Assembly (NCBI GenBank): GCA_016744295.1
Contig: JADGEQ010000023.1
Coordinates: forward strand, 38,920-102,919
Direction of reading: 5' to 3'
DNA length: 64,000 bases
From: Desulfobacteraceae bacterium
Lineage (GTDB): Bacteria > Desulfobacterota > Desulfobacteria > Desulfobacterales > Desulfobacteraceae
This document shows, piece by piece, positions 37,095 through 46,493 of the stretch. Below the pieces are notes generated by a model, which made no database searches, was not told where the DNA came from, and saw nothing but the letters and a program-made list of their open reading frames with translations. The stretch's first letter is position 1. Each line of letters opens with the position of its first letter. Both the position numbers and the translations under genes were made by a program.

Positions 37095-38261
37095 TTAAAT
37101 TGTGCCGGATTGATTGTACTCTTTGACACAAATTGTAATCTTGTACAACAGGGTTAATATGAGCAGCCCGATGGCTGTCACACCGGCAGAGATGATCAAT
37201 TCATGGAATGAGGGGATATATTCGGTGATATGGTGGAGGGGTGAAGGAACAAATCCGCCGGCGATCATGCCCAGTCCTTTGTCGATCCAGGTTCCGATAA
37301 AAACAAGAATACATGCGAATAACAGGGTGATTTCATTTTTCCGGGTGGAGGGAATCATCAGAAGAATTATGGCCGCAACCATGGCAAAAATTGATGTCCA
37401 CATCCAGGGCACAAGAACCCCATGGCCGTGGAGGCCCACATAGAGATACTGAATGTGGGCAATGTGGGAGGGAATCCCCGAGTAAAGCACCACAAAAACT
37501 TCGCAGGCAAGGAAAAACAGATTTGCAATCAGCCCGTACATTACGATTGTGGCAAGGGTCTGGATGGCCTCTTTTCCGGGATCGAATTTTGTCATTTTTC
37601 GAATAAACATACACAAAAGAATCAAAAGTGATGGACCGGCAGCAAAGGCAGATGCCAGAAATCTGGGTGCAAGAACCGCTGTCAGCCAAAATCCTCTTCC
37701 GGGCAACCCGCAATAGATGAAGGCGGTGACGGTATGAATGGAGAAGGCCATGGGAATGGAGATGTAAATCAACGGCTTGATCCAGAAGGGGGGAGAAATG
37801 CCGTTTCGCTCGGCGTCCAAAACATTCCATCCGATGATGATATTGAGAACAAGATAGCCAAACAAAACATTTCCATCCCAGAAAAGCACGGATCCTAGGG
37901 TTGGATGAAACAAAATATTCAATGCCCTCATGGGCTGGCCAAGGTGAATCAAAAGATATAAAAGGCACATGATGATGGCGGCCACTGCCAGAAATTCACC
38001 CAGAATCGTGATCCGGCCAAACCGTTTATAATCATGGAGATAATAGGGCAGAACCAACATGACGCCCCCCGCGGCCACCCCGACAAAATAGGTCATTTGT
38101 GCGGTATAAAATCCCCAGGATACATCCCGGCTTTGCCCGGTCACCATCAAGCCATATTTTAACTGGTCTGCATAGAAAAATGCGCCGGTACAGATAACAG
38201 CGATAAGACCGGCTATCCACAGCCAATAGGGTTTACTTCCCTTTAATGCAAGTTCAAGCAT
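37095..38261 (-). CDS. dsrP: NrfD/DsrP-family membrane quinol oxidoreductase subunit
   Basis: A 388-residue integral membrane protein with about ten helices, closest in feel to DsrP of the DsrMKJOP complex that passes electrons between menaquinone and cytoplasmic sulfite reduction. GQSRDVSWGFYTAQMTYFVG, LLIHLGQPMRALNI and HPTLGSVLFWD are family hallmarks. The start at 38261 has GGAGGAAAT upstream. Unlike the usual operon, no dsrM, K, J or O gene is adjacent, so it may partner with subunits encoded elsewhere or belong to a related Hme/Qrc-type complex. Its last 15 codons are shared with the remnant at 32199. Confidence 0.8.
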   Translation of the reverse strand: MLELALKGSKPYWLWIAGLIAVICTGAFFYADQLKYGLMVTGQSRDVSWGFYTAQMTYFVGVAAGGVMLVLPYYLHDYKRFGRITILGEFLAVAAIIMCLLYLLIHLGQPMRALNILFHPTLGSVLFWDGNVLFGYLVLNIIIGWNVLDAERNGISPPFWIKPLIYISIPMAFSIHTVTAFIYCGLPGRGFWLTAVLAPRFLASAFAAGPSLLILLCMFIRKMTKFDPGKEAIQTLATIVMYGLIANLFFLACEVFVVLYSGIPSHIAHIQYLYVGLHGHGVLVPWMWTSIFAMVAAIILLMIPSTRKNEITLLFACILVFIGTWIDKGLGMIAGGFVPSPLHHITEYIPSFHELIISAGVTAIGLLILTLLYKITICVKEYNQSGTI

Positions 38262-38368
38262 ATTTCCTCCAAAATCATAGTTAAGAATCACATCATCATT
38301 TTGGGAAGGTTATATCCCCCTGGAGTAAATTTTGACTAAATTTTCACTATGTTTTCAGTATTTATTTG

Positions 38369-41300
38369 TCAAAAAGTGTTTGAATGCCGGATTAGATTTT
38401 TAAATAATAATTTGGTATCGGCGTTTATGGGGCAGTCAATTTCCTGAACCTGTTTTTTAAACCTTGCATAGGTTTCTTTCACCTTTGCCGGGTTTTTCAC
38501 TGATCCATAAAAGACCATCAACTTTCTGACCACCGCTTCATCATATGGATCTGCTTTAAGAATTTTTTTTGCATAGGTTACACATGGTTCTAAGTCGTTT
38601 TTTTTTTCATAAAACCCTAGAATAGATGTCAGTACCTGAAGATATTTAGAATTCAGATGATCTCTTTTTTCCATACACCATTGTTCATAGGGATCTTCTT
38701 CAAGAAAAGACCCTGTGTACCAGCTTTCGGCAGCAAGATAATGGGTAAGGAGGTGTGTCTTATCTGTTATTTTCGGCTTTTTTGTGTTCGATTTTTCAGC
38801 GTTTTGTAGCTCCCCTAAAAATTGTTCTACATCTATTTGTATCCCTTTGTTTCGGAGTCGGTAGGCGTCTTTTTTACGTATGATATAGGAGGAGGGTGCC
38901 CTGGGGGAGATATCCGGTTCAAGCACTTTTCTTAGTGCACTCATGGCCACATTAAACCGTTTGCCTGTTTTTAGGATATCTTCATCGGGCCACAGGATCT
39001 CTATCAAGATCTCCCTTGGGATAAAGCCGGCCCCTGTGTTTGAAGCAAGATATTTTAATATCAGCAATGCCTTTGAGCTTTTCCATTGGGAGGAACTGAT
39101 CTCTTTCCCACCAACCATGAGCCTGAATCTGCCGAGCAGGCAAAGGGTCAAAGCGGGGGGGGCTTTTTTGAAAATTGAAGAACCTTCCTGGATCTGTTTT
39201 TTTGCCTTTTCCGTTACCAGGGGGTTGTCAAGCAGGGAAGTGATCCATTCTTTCTCCCGTTCAACAAACCGGGAAAAACTTTTTTCCCTTGAGATTTTAA
39301 GTGCGGACAAAAGGTGGGTAACTGCATTCTTGGCCAACCCAAGACCCAGATAAGATCTGGCGGTCAGCAAATGGTTTTCAAACAGATGAAACCCTGCATC
39401 CTTTATTTTGGGGGCTGCGTTGTTTAAATGGTCCAGGGCGGCATTAAAATTTTTTTCCCCGAGGAGAAGGTTTGCCATGCTGTTTCCAAAGATGCCTTCG
39501 GTGATGGTCAACCCGTCGCCGTCAATGATCTCCATGGCTTTCATCACCATTTTTTTTGCCTGTTCCGGTTTATGCTGTTCAAGGTAAATATGGTGTAAAC
39601 AGTCCCAGGCATTTGCAAGGGCCCACCGGTTGCCGGGTGTTTCAAATATTTCAACGGCCTGGTTCACAAGATCAATACCCTCTTCAAACCGGCCGAGGCC
39701 TGTACTATTTTGGGCAAATGCAATATAAATCCAGCCCTTCTTACTGTCCTGGAGCCCTATTTTTTCGCACAGACAAAGTCCTTTTTTGGCAAAATCAATT
39801 CCCTGGTCAAATTGTTCCAGAAAAAAACATGCGACTGAATATTGATAATAAACAAGGGGTAGTATGGATTCAATATCCAGCTCCAGGCCTATTTTAAGTA
39901 TTTTTTTGTTGAGCACCTGGGACTGATTAAATTCACCATAAATATAATGTTGATAGGAGCAGGATGTATGGATCAATGCCGTTGAAACCTGTCGCTCAAA
40001 ATCCGGATATTCAGAAATAATCTCCCGGGCCTGGCGGGTATATTGGTTTGCCTTGTCAAATTCACCCAGAACCGATGACAGGAAAATCAGATATGTCATG
40101 GCAATGGCATAGGTGGTTGAAGATTCGTCCACCTCAATTAAAACCTGCTCCATGAGAAGTTTTGCCTCTTTTACATGGCCGGTGTAATAGTATTGGGAAC
40201 CGATCTCAATAAGGCATTTTGCCATATCTTCACTGGATTGAGATTTTTTAAACAATTTATGGGCGGCTTTTAATTTAAAAATTGCATCCCCTGGGTTTCC
40301 AAAATATGAATAGAGCCTGGCCTCTGCAAATAAAAGCTGGGGGTTTTTTTCGATAAATGGGGGGGGGATTTTTTTAAGACATTTTCCCAGAAAATAAATT
40401 TTTCCTTCAAACAAAAATTTCATCTCATTGGTCGTAATCAGCCGGACAACCGCATCAAAATTTTCTGCCTCGATGTAATGGTGCAATGCCTGGAAAATAT
40501 CATCCTGCTCCATATCAAGGGCTATTTTTTGATGCAGTTGTTTAATCCGGGTCAGGGAATATTTCTGGTGGAGTTTTGCAATGAGAAAATCCCTGAACAG
40601 ATGGTGCAAATAAAAAATGTTTGGGTTTTCATGGACAGGGAAGATTAACAGATGATCTTTTATCATCTGGTTGAGCATTTCCCTTGCAGTGTCGATCTGA
40701 AAAATCCGGTTGCAGACCATGGAATCGATGGCCGATAACAGGCAGATTTTCAGCATGAAATCCTGGATTTCATCCGGTTGGGTTTCAAATACATTTTCTT
40801 CAAGATATGAGAATATATATTTTTGAGATCCACAAAATTGTACCAGCTGCTGCCCAATCTCTTTTGGGTTTTTGTTTTTTAAGGCATAGCTGAACAGCAC
40901 CAGGCTGGCCGGCCACCCCCCTGTTTTTTCGTAAATATCTTGGGTGTGCTCCTCTGATATGGACAGCGCTTTTATATCTGAAAAAAAGTCATGGATTTCA
41001 GATGATGTAAAGGCAATCTCCTTTTCTCCAATCTCCTGGACCTGCCCCATTACCCTAATTTTGGAAATTCTGAGGGGTGGCTCTTTTCGGCTTATGATGA
41101 TGATTTGCAAATTGTGAGGAATCCGTTCAAGTATGAACTCAATTGCCCTGTTTATTCCAGCACTTGCCTGAACCAGGTGATAATCATCCAGAACAAGGGC
41201 AGTCTTTTTAACCAGTTTTGTTTCTAAACCTTTTATAAATTGGAGGAGCAAGTCATTCGGGTTTTTCAGGGTGCTCTTTTTGATTCTGTATTTACGAAAC

Positions 41301-41593
41301 GATTTGTTGGTGCCGGGGTGTTTCTGGAAAAATCCAGCGTGAAGATAGGACATGAATACCATGAAATCCATGTCCTGGGGATCGAGCCTGTACCAGATGG
41401 TGTCCGTCTGAATTTTGGACAGGGCATCAGCAACCAGGGTGGTTTTGCCGTAACCGGCACTGGCTGTGACCAGAATTAATTTTTTAGAATCAGTTTTTTT
41501 TGGGTTACAGGGGTTAAAAAAGGTGACAAGTCTTTTTCTGGAAAGCAGATTCACCAATCCAGGGGATTGAAGTTTTGAATTTAATATTTCCAT
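38369..41593 (-). CDS. MalT-like STAND ATPase regulator with BTAD C-terminus
   Basis: A 1074-residue transcription regulator. Walker A ASAGYGKT is at 44-51, ALVLDDYHLV near 130 is the Walker B of MalT-type STAND ATPases and EKTGGWPASLVLFSYAL is their family motif. A helical winged region and about ten TPR-like repeats (400-800) follow. Residues about 830-930 form an OmpR/SARP-like winged helix (GRFRLMVGGKEIS, then SALRKVLEPD) and about 935-1070 a bacterial transcriptional-activation (BTAD) domain. MalT normally ends in a LuxR helix-turn-helix, so this end-swap resembles a group of uncharacterised hybrids. Ligand and targets unknown; the nearest divergent or downstream gene is dsrP on the same strand. 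Confidence 0.83.
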   Translation of the reverse strand: MEILNSKLQSPGLVNLLSRKRLVTFFNPCNPKKTDSKKLILVTASAGYGKTTLVADALSKIQTDTIWYRLDPQDMDFMVFMSYLHAGFFQKHPGTNKSFRKYRIKKSTLKNPNDLLLQFIKGLETKLVKKTALVLDDYHLVQASAGINRAIEFILERIPHNLQIIIISRKEPPLRISKIRVMGQVQEIGEKEIAFTSSEIHDFFSDIKALSISEEHTQDIYEKTGGWPASLVLFSYALKNKNPKEIGQQLVQFCGSQKYIFSYLEENVFETQPDEIQDFMLKICLLSAIDSMVCNRIFQIDTAREMLNQMIKDHLLIFPVHENPNIFYLHHLFRDFLIAKLHQKYSLTRIKQLHQKIALDMEQDDIFQALHHYIEAENFDAVVRLITTNEMKFLFEGKIYFLGKCLKKIPPPFIEKNPQLLFAEARLYSYFGNPGDAIFKLKAAHKLFKKSQSSEDMAKCLIEIGSQYYYTGHVKEAKLLMEQVLIEVDESSTTYAIAMTYLIFLSSVLGEFDKANQYTRQAREIISEYPDFERQVSTALIHTSCSYQHYIYGEFNQSQVLNKKILKIGLELDIESILPLVYYQYSVACFFLEQFDQGIDFAKKGLCLCEKIGLQDSKKGWIYIAFAQNSTGLGRFEEGIDLVNQAVEIFETPGNRWALANAWDCLHHIYLEQHKPEQAKKMVMKAMEIIDGDGLTITEGIFGNSMANLLLGEKNFNAALDHLNNAAPKIKDAGFHLFENHLLTARSYLGLGLAKNAVTHLLSALKISREKSFSRFVEREKEWITSLLDNPLVTEKAKKQIQEGSSIFKKAPPALTLCLLGRFRLMVGGKEISSSQWKSSKALLILKYLASNTGAGFIPREILIEILWPDEDILKTGKRFNVAMSALRKVLEPDISPRAPSSYIIRKKDAYRLRNKGIQIDVEQFLGELQNAEKSNTKKPKITDKTHLLTHYLAAESWYTGSFLEEDPYEQWCMEKRDHLNSKYLQVLTSILGFYEKKNDLEPCVTYAKKILKADPYDEAVVRKLMVFYGSVKNPAKVKETYARFKKQVQEIDCPINADTKLLFKNLIRHSNTF

Positions 41594-41622
41594 GAAGGAC
41601 TATTCCGCCACCCTATAAACAA

Positions 41623-42177
41623 CTAAATTCTTGTCCTATCCTGGCGCAGCGCCACTGGTTTAGAAAGAATTTCCGACCATATAATTGCCTGCTGAAGATT
41701 ACAGGAGAGCTTGGGCTGGAGCAAGGTGCCAGGCAACCCCTGTTTTTGACCCTGTTTTTCACAGGTTGTGGTGGCCCGTTTCCGGATATTTTCCGGCATC
41801 ACCTGTGCCGCTAAAACAGAGGGGTCTGCCTCGGGCTCAATTTGCTCAAAGGCCATATCAATTTCCTGCTCAAGGGGGTCTCCATTGCCTTGGAACTTGT
41901 CATTGGCCTGAAACGCTTCTTCATATTCTTCTTCATTTTCTGCCAGGCGGTCCCACATATTTTCCCGGGGTTGTTTTCCCTTTTGCGCTTCCTGTTCAAG
42001 GGTTTGGGCATATTCCCGGATCTGCTCGCCTAACTTTTCAAACAGGGACAGCTTTCTGGCCTTTCCTGCAGGGGAAGTTCCCGCTGTTTTTTTCTTTTTA
42101 TTGAACCGTTTTAAAAGGGTTGGAAAGATGAAAAACAAGAGGATTAGTAAAAATGATATGATTGAATCAAAATCCAT
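41623..42177 (-). CDS. small membrane-anchored protein with acidic coiled region
   Basis: A 184-residue protein with one N-terminal transmembrane helix (residues about 5-22), a basic patch (KRFNKKKK) and a long charged, probably coiled-coil stretch (about 45-125) rich in Glu and Gln. No known domain. It lies 110 bases downstream of floA on the same strand but behind a strong terminator, so it may have its own promoter. Position suggests a helper of the flotillin/NfeD system; this is inferred from context alone. Confidence 0.6.
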   Translation of the reverse strand: MDFDSIISFLLILLFFIFPTLLKRFNKKKKTAGTSPAGKARKLSLFEKLGEQIREYAQTLEQEAQKGKQPRENMWDRLAENEEEYEEAFQANDKFQGNGDPLEQEIDMAFEQIEPEADPSVLAAQVMPENIRKRATTTCEKQGQKQGLPGTLLQPKLSCNLQQAIIWSEILSKPVALRQDRTRI

Positions 42178-42242
42178 GGCAAATCCTTAAATAGTATCCG
42201 ATTTTATTCGAATATCATCTGATATTATTCGATATTAGGAAA

Positions 42243-42279
42243 AGGGTTCCCTGGACCTTTTTTCCGGTCCAGGGAACCG
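42243..42279 (-). terminator. strong hairpin after floA
   Basis: A perfect 13-base stem (GGTTCCCTGGACC and complement, 42245-42257 and 42266-42278) with an 8-base loop, followed on the minus strand by CTTTTCC. It lies just after the floA stop and would end the nfeD-floA message. Confidence 0.65.
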
Positions 42280-42287
42280 CCGCTATA

Positions 42288-43262
42288 TTATTCCGGCTGG
42301 TCTGTTTCCGGAGTGGCTATTTTGTCTCTCATTCGGGTGTCTGCGGAAATATTTTTCATCTTGTAATAATCCATGATTCCCAGATTTCCGCTCCTGAATG
42401 CTTCTGCCATTGCAAGGGGCACCTGGGCCTCGGCTTCCACAACCTTGGCCCGCATCTCTTGAACCCGGGCTTTCATTTCCTGCTCCTGGGCATATGCCAT
42501 GGCCCGTTTTTCCTCTGCCTTGGCCTGGGCAATTTTCTTGTCCGCCTCGGCCCGGTCGGTTTCAAGCTCTGCGCCGATATTCTTGCCCACATCAACGTCG
42601 GCAATATCAATGGATAAAATTTCATAGGCAGTTCCGGCATCCAGTCCCTTGGCAAGAACCGTCTTGGATATCATGTCCGGATTTTCAAGCACCCGCTTGT
42701 GGCTGTCGGCAGATCCGATGGTGGTGACAATTCCCTCCCCCACCCGGGCAAGGATGGTGTCTTCGCCGGCCCCGCCCACCAAACGGTCAATATTGGCCCT
42801 CACCGTTACCCGGGAAAGCGCCTTGAGCTGGATTCCGTCCTTTGCCACGGCAGCCACCAGAGGCGTCTCAATCACCTTGGGATTAACCGACATCTGGACG
42901 GCCTCCAGCACATCCCGTCCCGCCAGATCAATGGCCACGGCCCGGTTAAATCCCAGGTCGATATTGGCCTTGTCCGCTGCAATCAATGCCTGGGTAACCC
43001 GTGAGACATTTCCGCCGGCAAGATAATGGGATTCAAGGTCGTCGGTGGAAATGTCAATTCCGGCCTTGATGGCCATGATTTTGGATTCGACAATCAATTT
43101 GGCCGGTACTTTTCTAAACCGCATGAAAATAATATTGAGCAGCCCCACACTTGCGCCTGACACCAGAGCCTGGAGCCAGAGAGCTATGTAGGAAAAAATA
43201 AAATAAAACAGCACCAGGCCGATGATGCCGGCCAAAATTAACAGAATATACATGATATCCAT
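42288..43262 (-). CDS. floA: flotillin-like membrane scaffold protein FloA
   Basis: A 324-residue bacterial flotillin of the FloA/YqfA (UPF0365) family. An N-terminal hydrophobic hairpin (residues 3-25 and following) anchors it; the SPFH domain follows ([19 protein letters not shown]), then the alanine/glutamate-rich flotillin helix ([19 protein letters not shown]). It organises membrane microdomains and helps membrane protein complexes to form. GGAGAACCGATT precedes ATG. It is preceded by two nfeD genes, the usual bacterial partner order. This is the second SPFH protein in the window. Confidence 0.93.
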   Translation of the reverse strand: MDIMYILLILAGIIGLVLFYFIFSYIALWLQALVSGASVGLLNIIFMRFRKVPAKLIVESKIMAIKAGIDISTDDLESHYLAGGNVSRVTQALIAADKANIDLGFNRAVAIDLAGRDVLEAVQMSVNPKVIETPLVAAVAKDGIQLKALSRVTVRANIDRLVGGAGEDTILARVGEGIVTTIGSADSHKRVLENPDMISKTVLAKGLDAGTAYEILSIDIADVDVGKNIGAELETDRAEADKKIAQAKAEEKRAMAYAQEQEMKARVQEMRAKVVEAEAQVPLAMAEAFRSGNLGIMDYYKMKNISADTRMRDKIATPETDQPE

Positions 43263-43303
43263 AATCGGTTCTCCTTAAGGTGTTAGTCAAATTGGTTTTT
43301 GGG

Positions 43304-43792
43304 TTATAATAAGGTATCTGTTCGTTCAACAATTATCTGATTGCCGGTGATTCGGGTGACAATGACAGGGGTATTTGCTTCAATATAATCCCCGTCGGTG
43401 ACAACATCCAGGCGTTTCCCCTCAATAAGGGCAATTCCCGACGGGCGAAGGTCTGTGACGCAGTTTCCCCGTTTGTTCACATACTCCTTTGGGTTTGCTG
43501 CCTGGGATACCACCCCCTTCTTGCTGGACAATTTTTTGTTCAAAGATAAGGGAGAGACCGCCAGAATCTTCAGGCCAAGGATCAAAAGAAATGGGATGAT
43601 CATAAGATCCATACCAACAAATATCATCCCTGCAAAGGTGGAAATCGTTGTAAAGACGAGGTATAGGGAATAGAGTAGCAGTCCCAGTGCAATGGCCGCC
43701 AGCACCCCCAGGGAGGGAATAAATATTTCCGCTAGGATTACCAGTATTCCCAGAAATTGAAGGGAGAGGGGAAGGATGTATGGGTTCATCAA
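43304..43792 (-). CDS. short NfeD-like protein (membrane plus OB fold)
   Basis: A 162-residue protein with three to four helices in about residues 8-80 and a C-terminal OB-fold (about 105-160, GIALIEGKRLDVVTDGDYIEANTPV). This is the NfeD1b type, lacking a protease domain. It lies between a protease-bearing NfeD and floA and overlaps the former by 4 bases. It probably anchors or scaffolds FloA. Confidence 0.87.
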   Translation of the reverse strand: MMNPYILPLSLQFLGILVILAEIFIPSLGVLAAIALGLLLYSLYLVFTTISTFAGMIFVGMDLMIIPFLLILGLKILAVSPLSLNKKLSSKKGVVSQAANPKEYVNKRGNCVTDLRPSGIALIEGKRLDVVTDGDYIEANTPVIVTRITGNQIIVERTDTLL

Positions 43793-45276
43793 TCCTCCTT
43801 ATTTACAGTTTGTGTGACAATGACACGGTTTTGGTCCACCAAGGCAACCCGGACAGGGGTGCCGGCCGCCAAAAATTCCCCCTGGGTAATGGCATCAATT
43901 TTTTTGTTGCCGATCTTTATCTTACCCGAAGGCCTGAAGGGGGTCAAGGTTATACCCTCTTCTCCCGGTATGACCCCGAGGGCCTGGTCTGAGTCTGCAT
44001 GGGACGTCAGGGTGGCAGACAGATAGGGGCCCTTCACCAGGAGCGACAACCTGGGCAGGACAAATCTCACCGCGAACAGGGAAATCAGAAGAGATCCCAT
44101 AAAAGATCCCAGCACCATTCCCAGATTTTTTAGTAATAGCCGGCCCTCCCAGGGGAAGGAAGGGTCTGGAATAACAAAGCCCTGGAAGGAGAGGACCAGT
44201 CCGGTTGCTATGACCAAAAGCCCTGTGATGCCCGCCACACCAAACCCGGGCAGCACAAAAACCTCCACCCCCAGCAGCAAAAATCCAATCAAAAAAAGTA
44301 AAAACTCGGTATGGCCTGCCAGCCCGACCAGATATTGATTAAAAAAGACCAGTCCCAGGCAGATGATGCCGATAATCCCGGGGAGTCCGAAGCCCGGGGC
44401 CTTGATTTCCGTATAGAGCGCACCGATCCCCAGAAGCATGAGAACCGGCAGAAAGGGTTGCAGCATGCGAACCAGGTTTTCAGACCAGGATTCCTTCAGA
44501 ACAATCAGGTCATAATTTTCATACCCCAGAAAGGCAAGGGCCTGGTCCAGATTTTCCACGCTCTGCCGGGAAAAATTTAAGTCAAAGGCCTCTTTATCAT
44601 CCATGGTCAAAAGTTCCCCCGCAGCCACAATGGTCTCTTTTTGGGTCACCCGGTTTTTTTGCTCCTCGGTCAGATCATCATAGGCATGTTTGTCCATGTA
44701 TTGACTCGTCCCATCCATGGTGATCCTGTAGACCTCCATGTTCTTGGACACCATGGATTCGGCCAGCACTTCGGGATAATTGTTTTTCTTTGCCAGGGAT
44801 CTAAATTGGGCCCTTAATACGGTCTGGGTCTTTTCCCCGGCCTCTTTCTGGCCATCCTTCGATTGGATAATGGGGGCACAATCACCCAGCAGGGTATTTT
44901 CTTTCATCACCAGGATACCTGCCGAAAGGGCAATCAGGGCTCCGGCCGAAATGGCTTTTTTTTCCACAAATGCAATGGACTTTCCTTTTGGTACAGATGA
45001 AATGGTATCCACAATTTCAAAGGCGGAATCCACCCGCCCCCCGAATGTGTCCATTTTATAGAGAATCAGTGCATCGGGTTCGTTCTTAATTTTTTGTGTG
45101 ACCCGTTTAATATAGGCTGCCATGCCCGGCTCAACCGTTCCCTCAACCGGAACCACATAGATTTTCTGTCTGTCCGGGGCGGCAGTCACCCATCCCGGCA
45201 GGGCAGCCAAAAGAAGCAGGCTCCCCATAAGAAACGGGAGAAACGAAAAAATTTTCAGGCAAGATCTTGGATTCAT
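43789..45276 (-). CDS. NfeD membrane-bound serine protease (ClpP class)
   Basis: A 495-residue protein. A signal helix (about 10-30) is followed by a ClpP/SPP-like serine protease domain at about 40-235 (DTFGGRVDSAFEIVDTI; EKKAISAGALIALSAG with the nucleophile region; GDCAPI), four to five transmembrane helices at about 275-400 and a C-terminal OB fold. NfeD proteins of this type act with flotillins or stomatins; archaeal homologues cleave the tail of stomatin. It is the first gene of the nfeD-nfeD-floA operon. Confidence 0.9.
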   Translation of the reverse strand: MNPRSCLKIFSFLPFLMGSLLLLAALPGWVTAAPDRQKIYVVPVEGTVEPGMAAYIKRVTQKIKNEPDALILYKMDTFGGRVDSAFEIVDTISSVPKGKSIAFVEKKAISAGALIALSAGILVMKENTLLGDCAPIIQSKDGQKEAGEKTQTVLRAQFRSLAKKNNYPEVLAESMVSKNMEVYRITMDGTSQYMDKHAYDDLTEEQKNRVTQKETIVAAGELLTMDDKEAFDLNFSRQSVENLDQALAFLGYENYDLIVLKESWSENLVRMLQPFLPVLMLLGIGALYTEIKAPGFGLPGIIGIICLGLVFFNQYLVGLAGHTEFLLFLIGFLLLGVEVFVLPGFGVAGITGLLVIATGLVLSFQGFVIPDPSFPWEGRLLLKNLGMVLGSFMGSLLISLFAVRFVLPRLSLLVKGPYLSATLTSHADSDQALGVIPGEEGITLTPFRPSGKIKIGNKKIDAITQGEFLAAGTPVRVALVDQNRVIVTQTVNKED

Positions 45277-45536
45277 ATTTTTTTAACGCCCTGGTTGGAT
45301 TTTACGGCATCATCTGATAAATGCCATTTTATTACTTACTATACCATGAAATCATTCAATTCAAAGTAAAATTCACCCGGGGTTGCCAAAAAAATCAAAG
45401 GAATCTGAATCCCGGTTGCTTTTTTGGGGAAAAAAGGCTAATTTTCACGTTTATGTGCAAATACTGTTATCGAATAGAATTGAACTTAAATACAGGCTTG
45501 ATTCGACACTTGATTTAACTAGGGTATTTTTCGATT
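45277..45536. other. intergenic region between nfeD and TRAP operons
   Basis: This 260-base divergent gap is AT-rich and holds no gene or clear hairpin. It must contain the promoters of both units; no convincing -35/-10 pair was picked. Confidence 0.5.
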
Positions 45537-46430
45537 ATGAAACTTTCAGCTATGAAACTTCCGGCACCAAGGCCCATCAGCAGGGGAATGTGTTTTTTAT
45601 CTTTTTTTATCTTTGGGGCTATGGGGTTAATGCTGTCTTCGGGTTGCTCCATCAAATCCGATATGATGGCCAGTTTATCCCACACCATTGTGAACAATGA
45701 TGATTTGTCCATGGTTGAAGCAGGCGCTCCAGCCTATCTGCTCATGATCGACAGCCTTATCAATGAAGACCCTGATTCCAAAGAGATGCTGTCAACGGCT
45801 GCCCAATTATACACGGCCTATGCAGATGTCTTTGTCACAGATGTAAACCGATCCCGCAAAATGGTCAACAAGGCCTTAACCTATGCAGACAAGGCCATGT
45901 GCGTGTCCAACGATGATGGTTGCGGTCTCAAGGATAAACCCTTTGGTGAATTTCAGGCGATTATCGCCTCCATGGACGAGGATGATCTGCCCTATCTGTT
46001 TACGTTGGGGAATGCCTGGGCCAGCTGGATCATGGCCAATACAAATGACTTTAATGCCCTGGCAGATATTTCGCGAATTGAGGCCATTATGCTCAAGGTG
46101 GTCTCACTGGATGAAAGATATAAGGACGGCGCTGCTTTTCTTTATCTTGGCACCCTGGCCTCCTTTCTTCCCCCGGCCCTGGGGGGTAAGCCTGCACAGG
46201 GAAAAATCTATTTTGAAAAAGCCATTGACCTGTCCAGGGGCAAAAACCTCATGGTCAAGGTGTTGTTTGCCAAGCTCTATGCACGAATGATATTTGACAG
46301 GGAGCTGCACGATACCCTGCTCACAGAGGTTATGGATACCAATCCTGTGGTGCCCGGTTATACCCTCGTTAATACCTATGCCCAAAAACAGGCCAGACAA
46401 TTACTGGATGATGCGGATGATTATTTTTAA
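45537..46430 (+). CDS. tatT: TRAP-associated lipoprotein TatT (T component)
   Basis: A 297-residue lipoprotein: signal peptide with lipobox ending LSSGC near residue 37, then an all-helical TPR-like fold of the TRAP T-component family first described in Treponema (TatT with binding protein TatP). LSTAAQLYTAYADVFV and FLYLGTLASFLPPALGGKP are family-like, the latter being the strongly conserved PxxxGG block. It is followed by a DctP-type binding protein, DctQ and DctM, which confirms a TatT-TatP TRAP system. The start is uncertain: 45537 lacks a good ribosome site, and 45552 or 45588 are possible. Confidence 0.83.
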   Translation: MKLSAMKLPAPRPISRGMCFLSFFIFGAMGLMLSSGCSIKSDMMASLSHTIVNNDDLSMVEAGAPAYLLMIDSLINEDPDSKEMLSTAAQLYTAYADVFVTDVNRSRKMVNKALTYADKAMCVSNDDGCGLKDKPFGEFQAIIASMDEDDLPYLFTLGNAWASWIMANTNDFNALADISRIEAIMLKVVSLDERYKDGAAFLYLGTLASFLPPALGGKPAQGKIYFEKAIDLSRGKNLMVKVLFAKLYARMIFDRELHDTLLTEVMDTNPVVPGYTLVNTYAQKQARQLLDDADDYF

Positions 46431-46493
46431 CCCCCTCCGGGAGCGGATCTGTTGACTCACATGGAACCAATTGAATTTATGATGGAGAAATTA

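Noticed and set aside
36874..37098. Plus-strand frame of 75 codons
   Set aside because: It runs across the decayed deacylase copy and changes from matching frame to non-matching frame midway; treated as a pseudogene scar.
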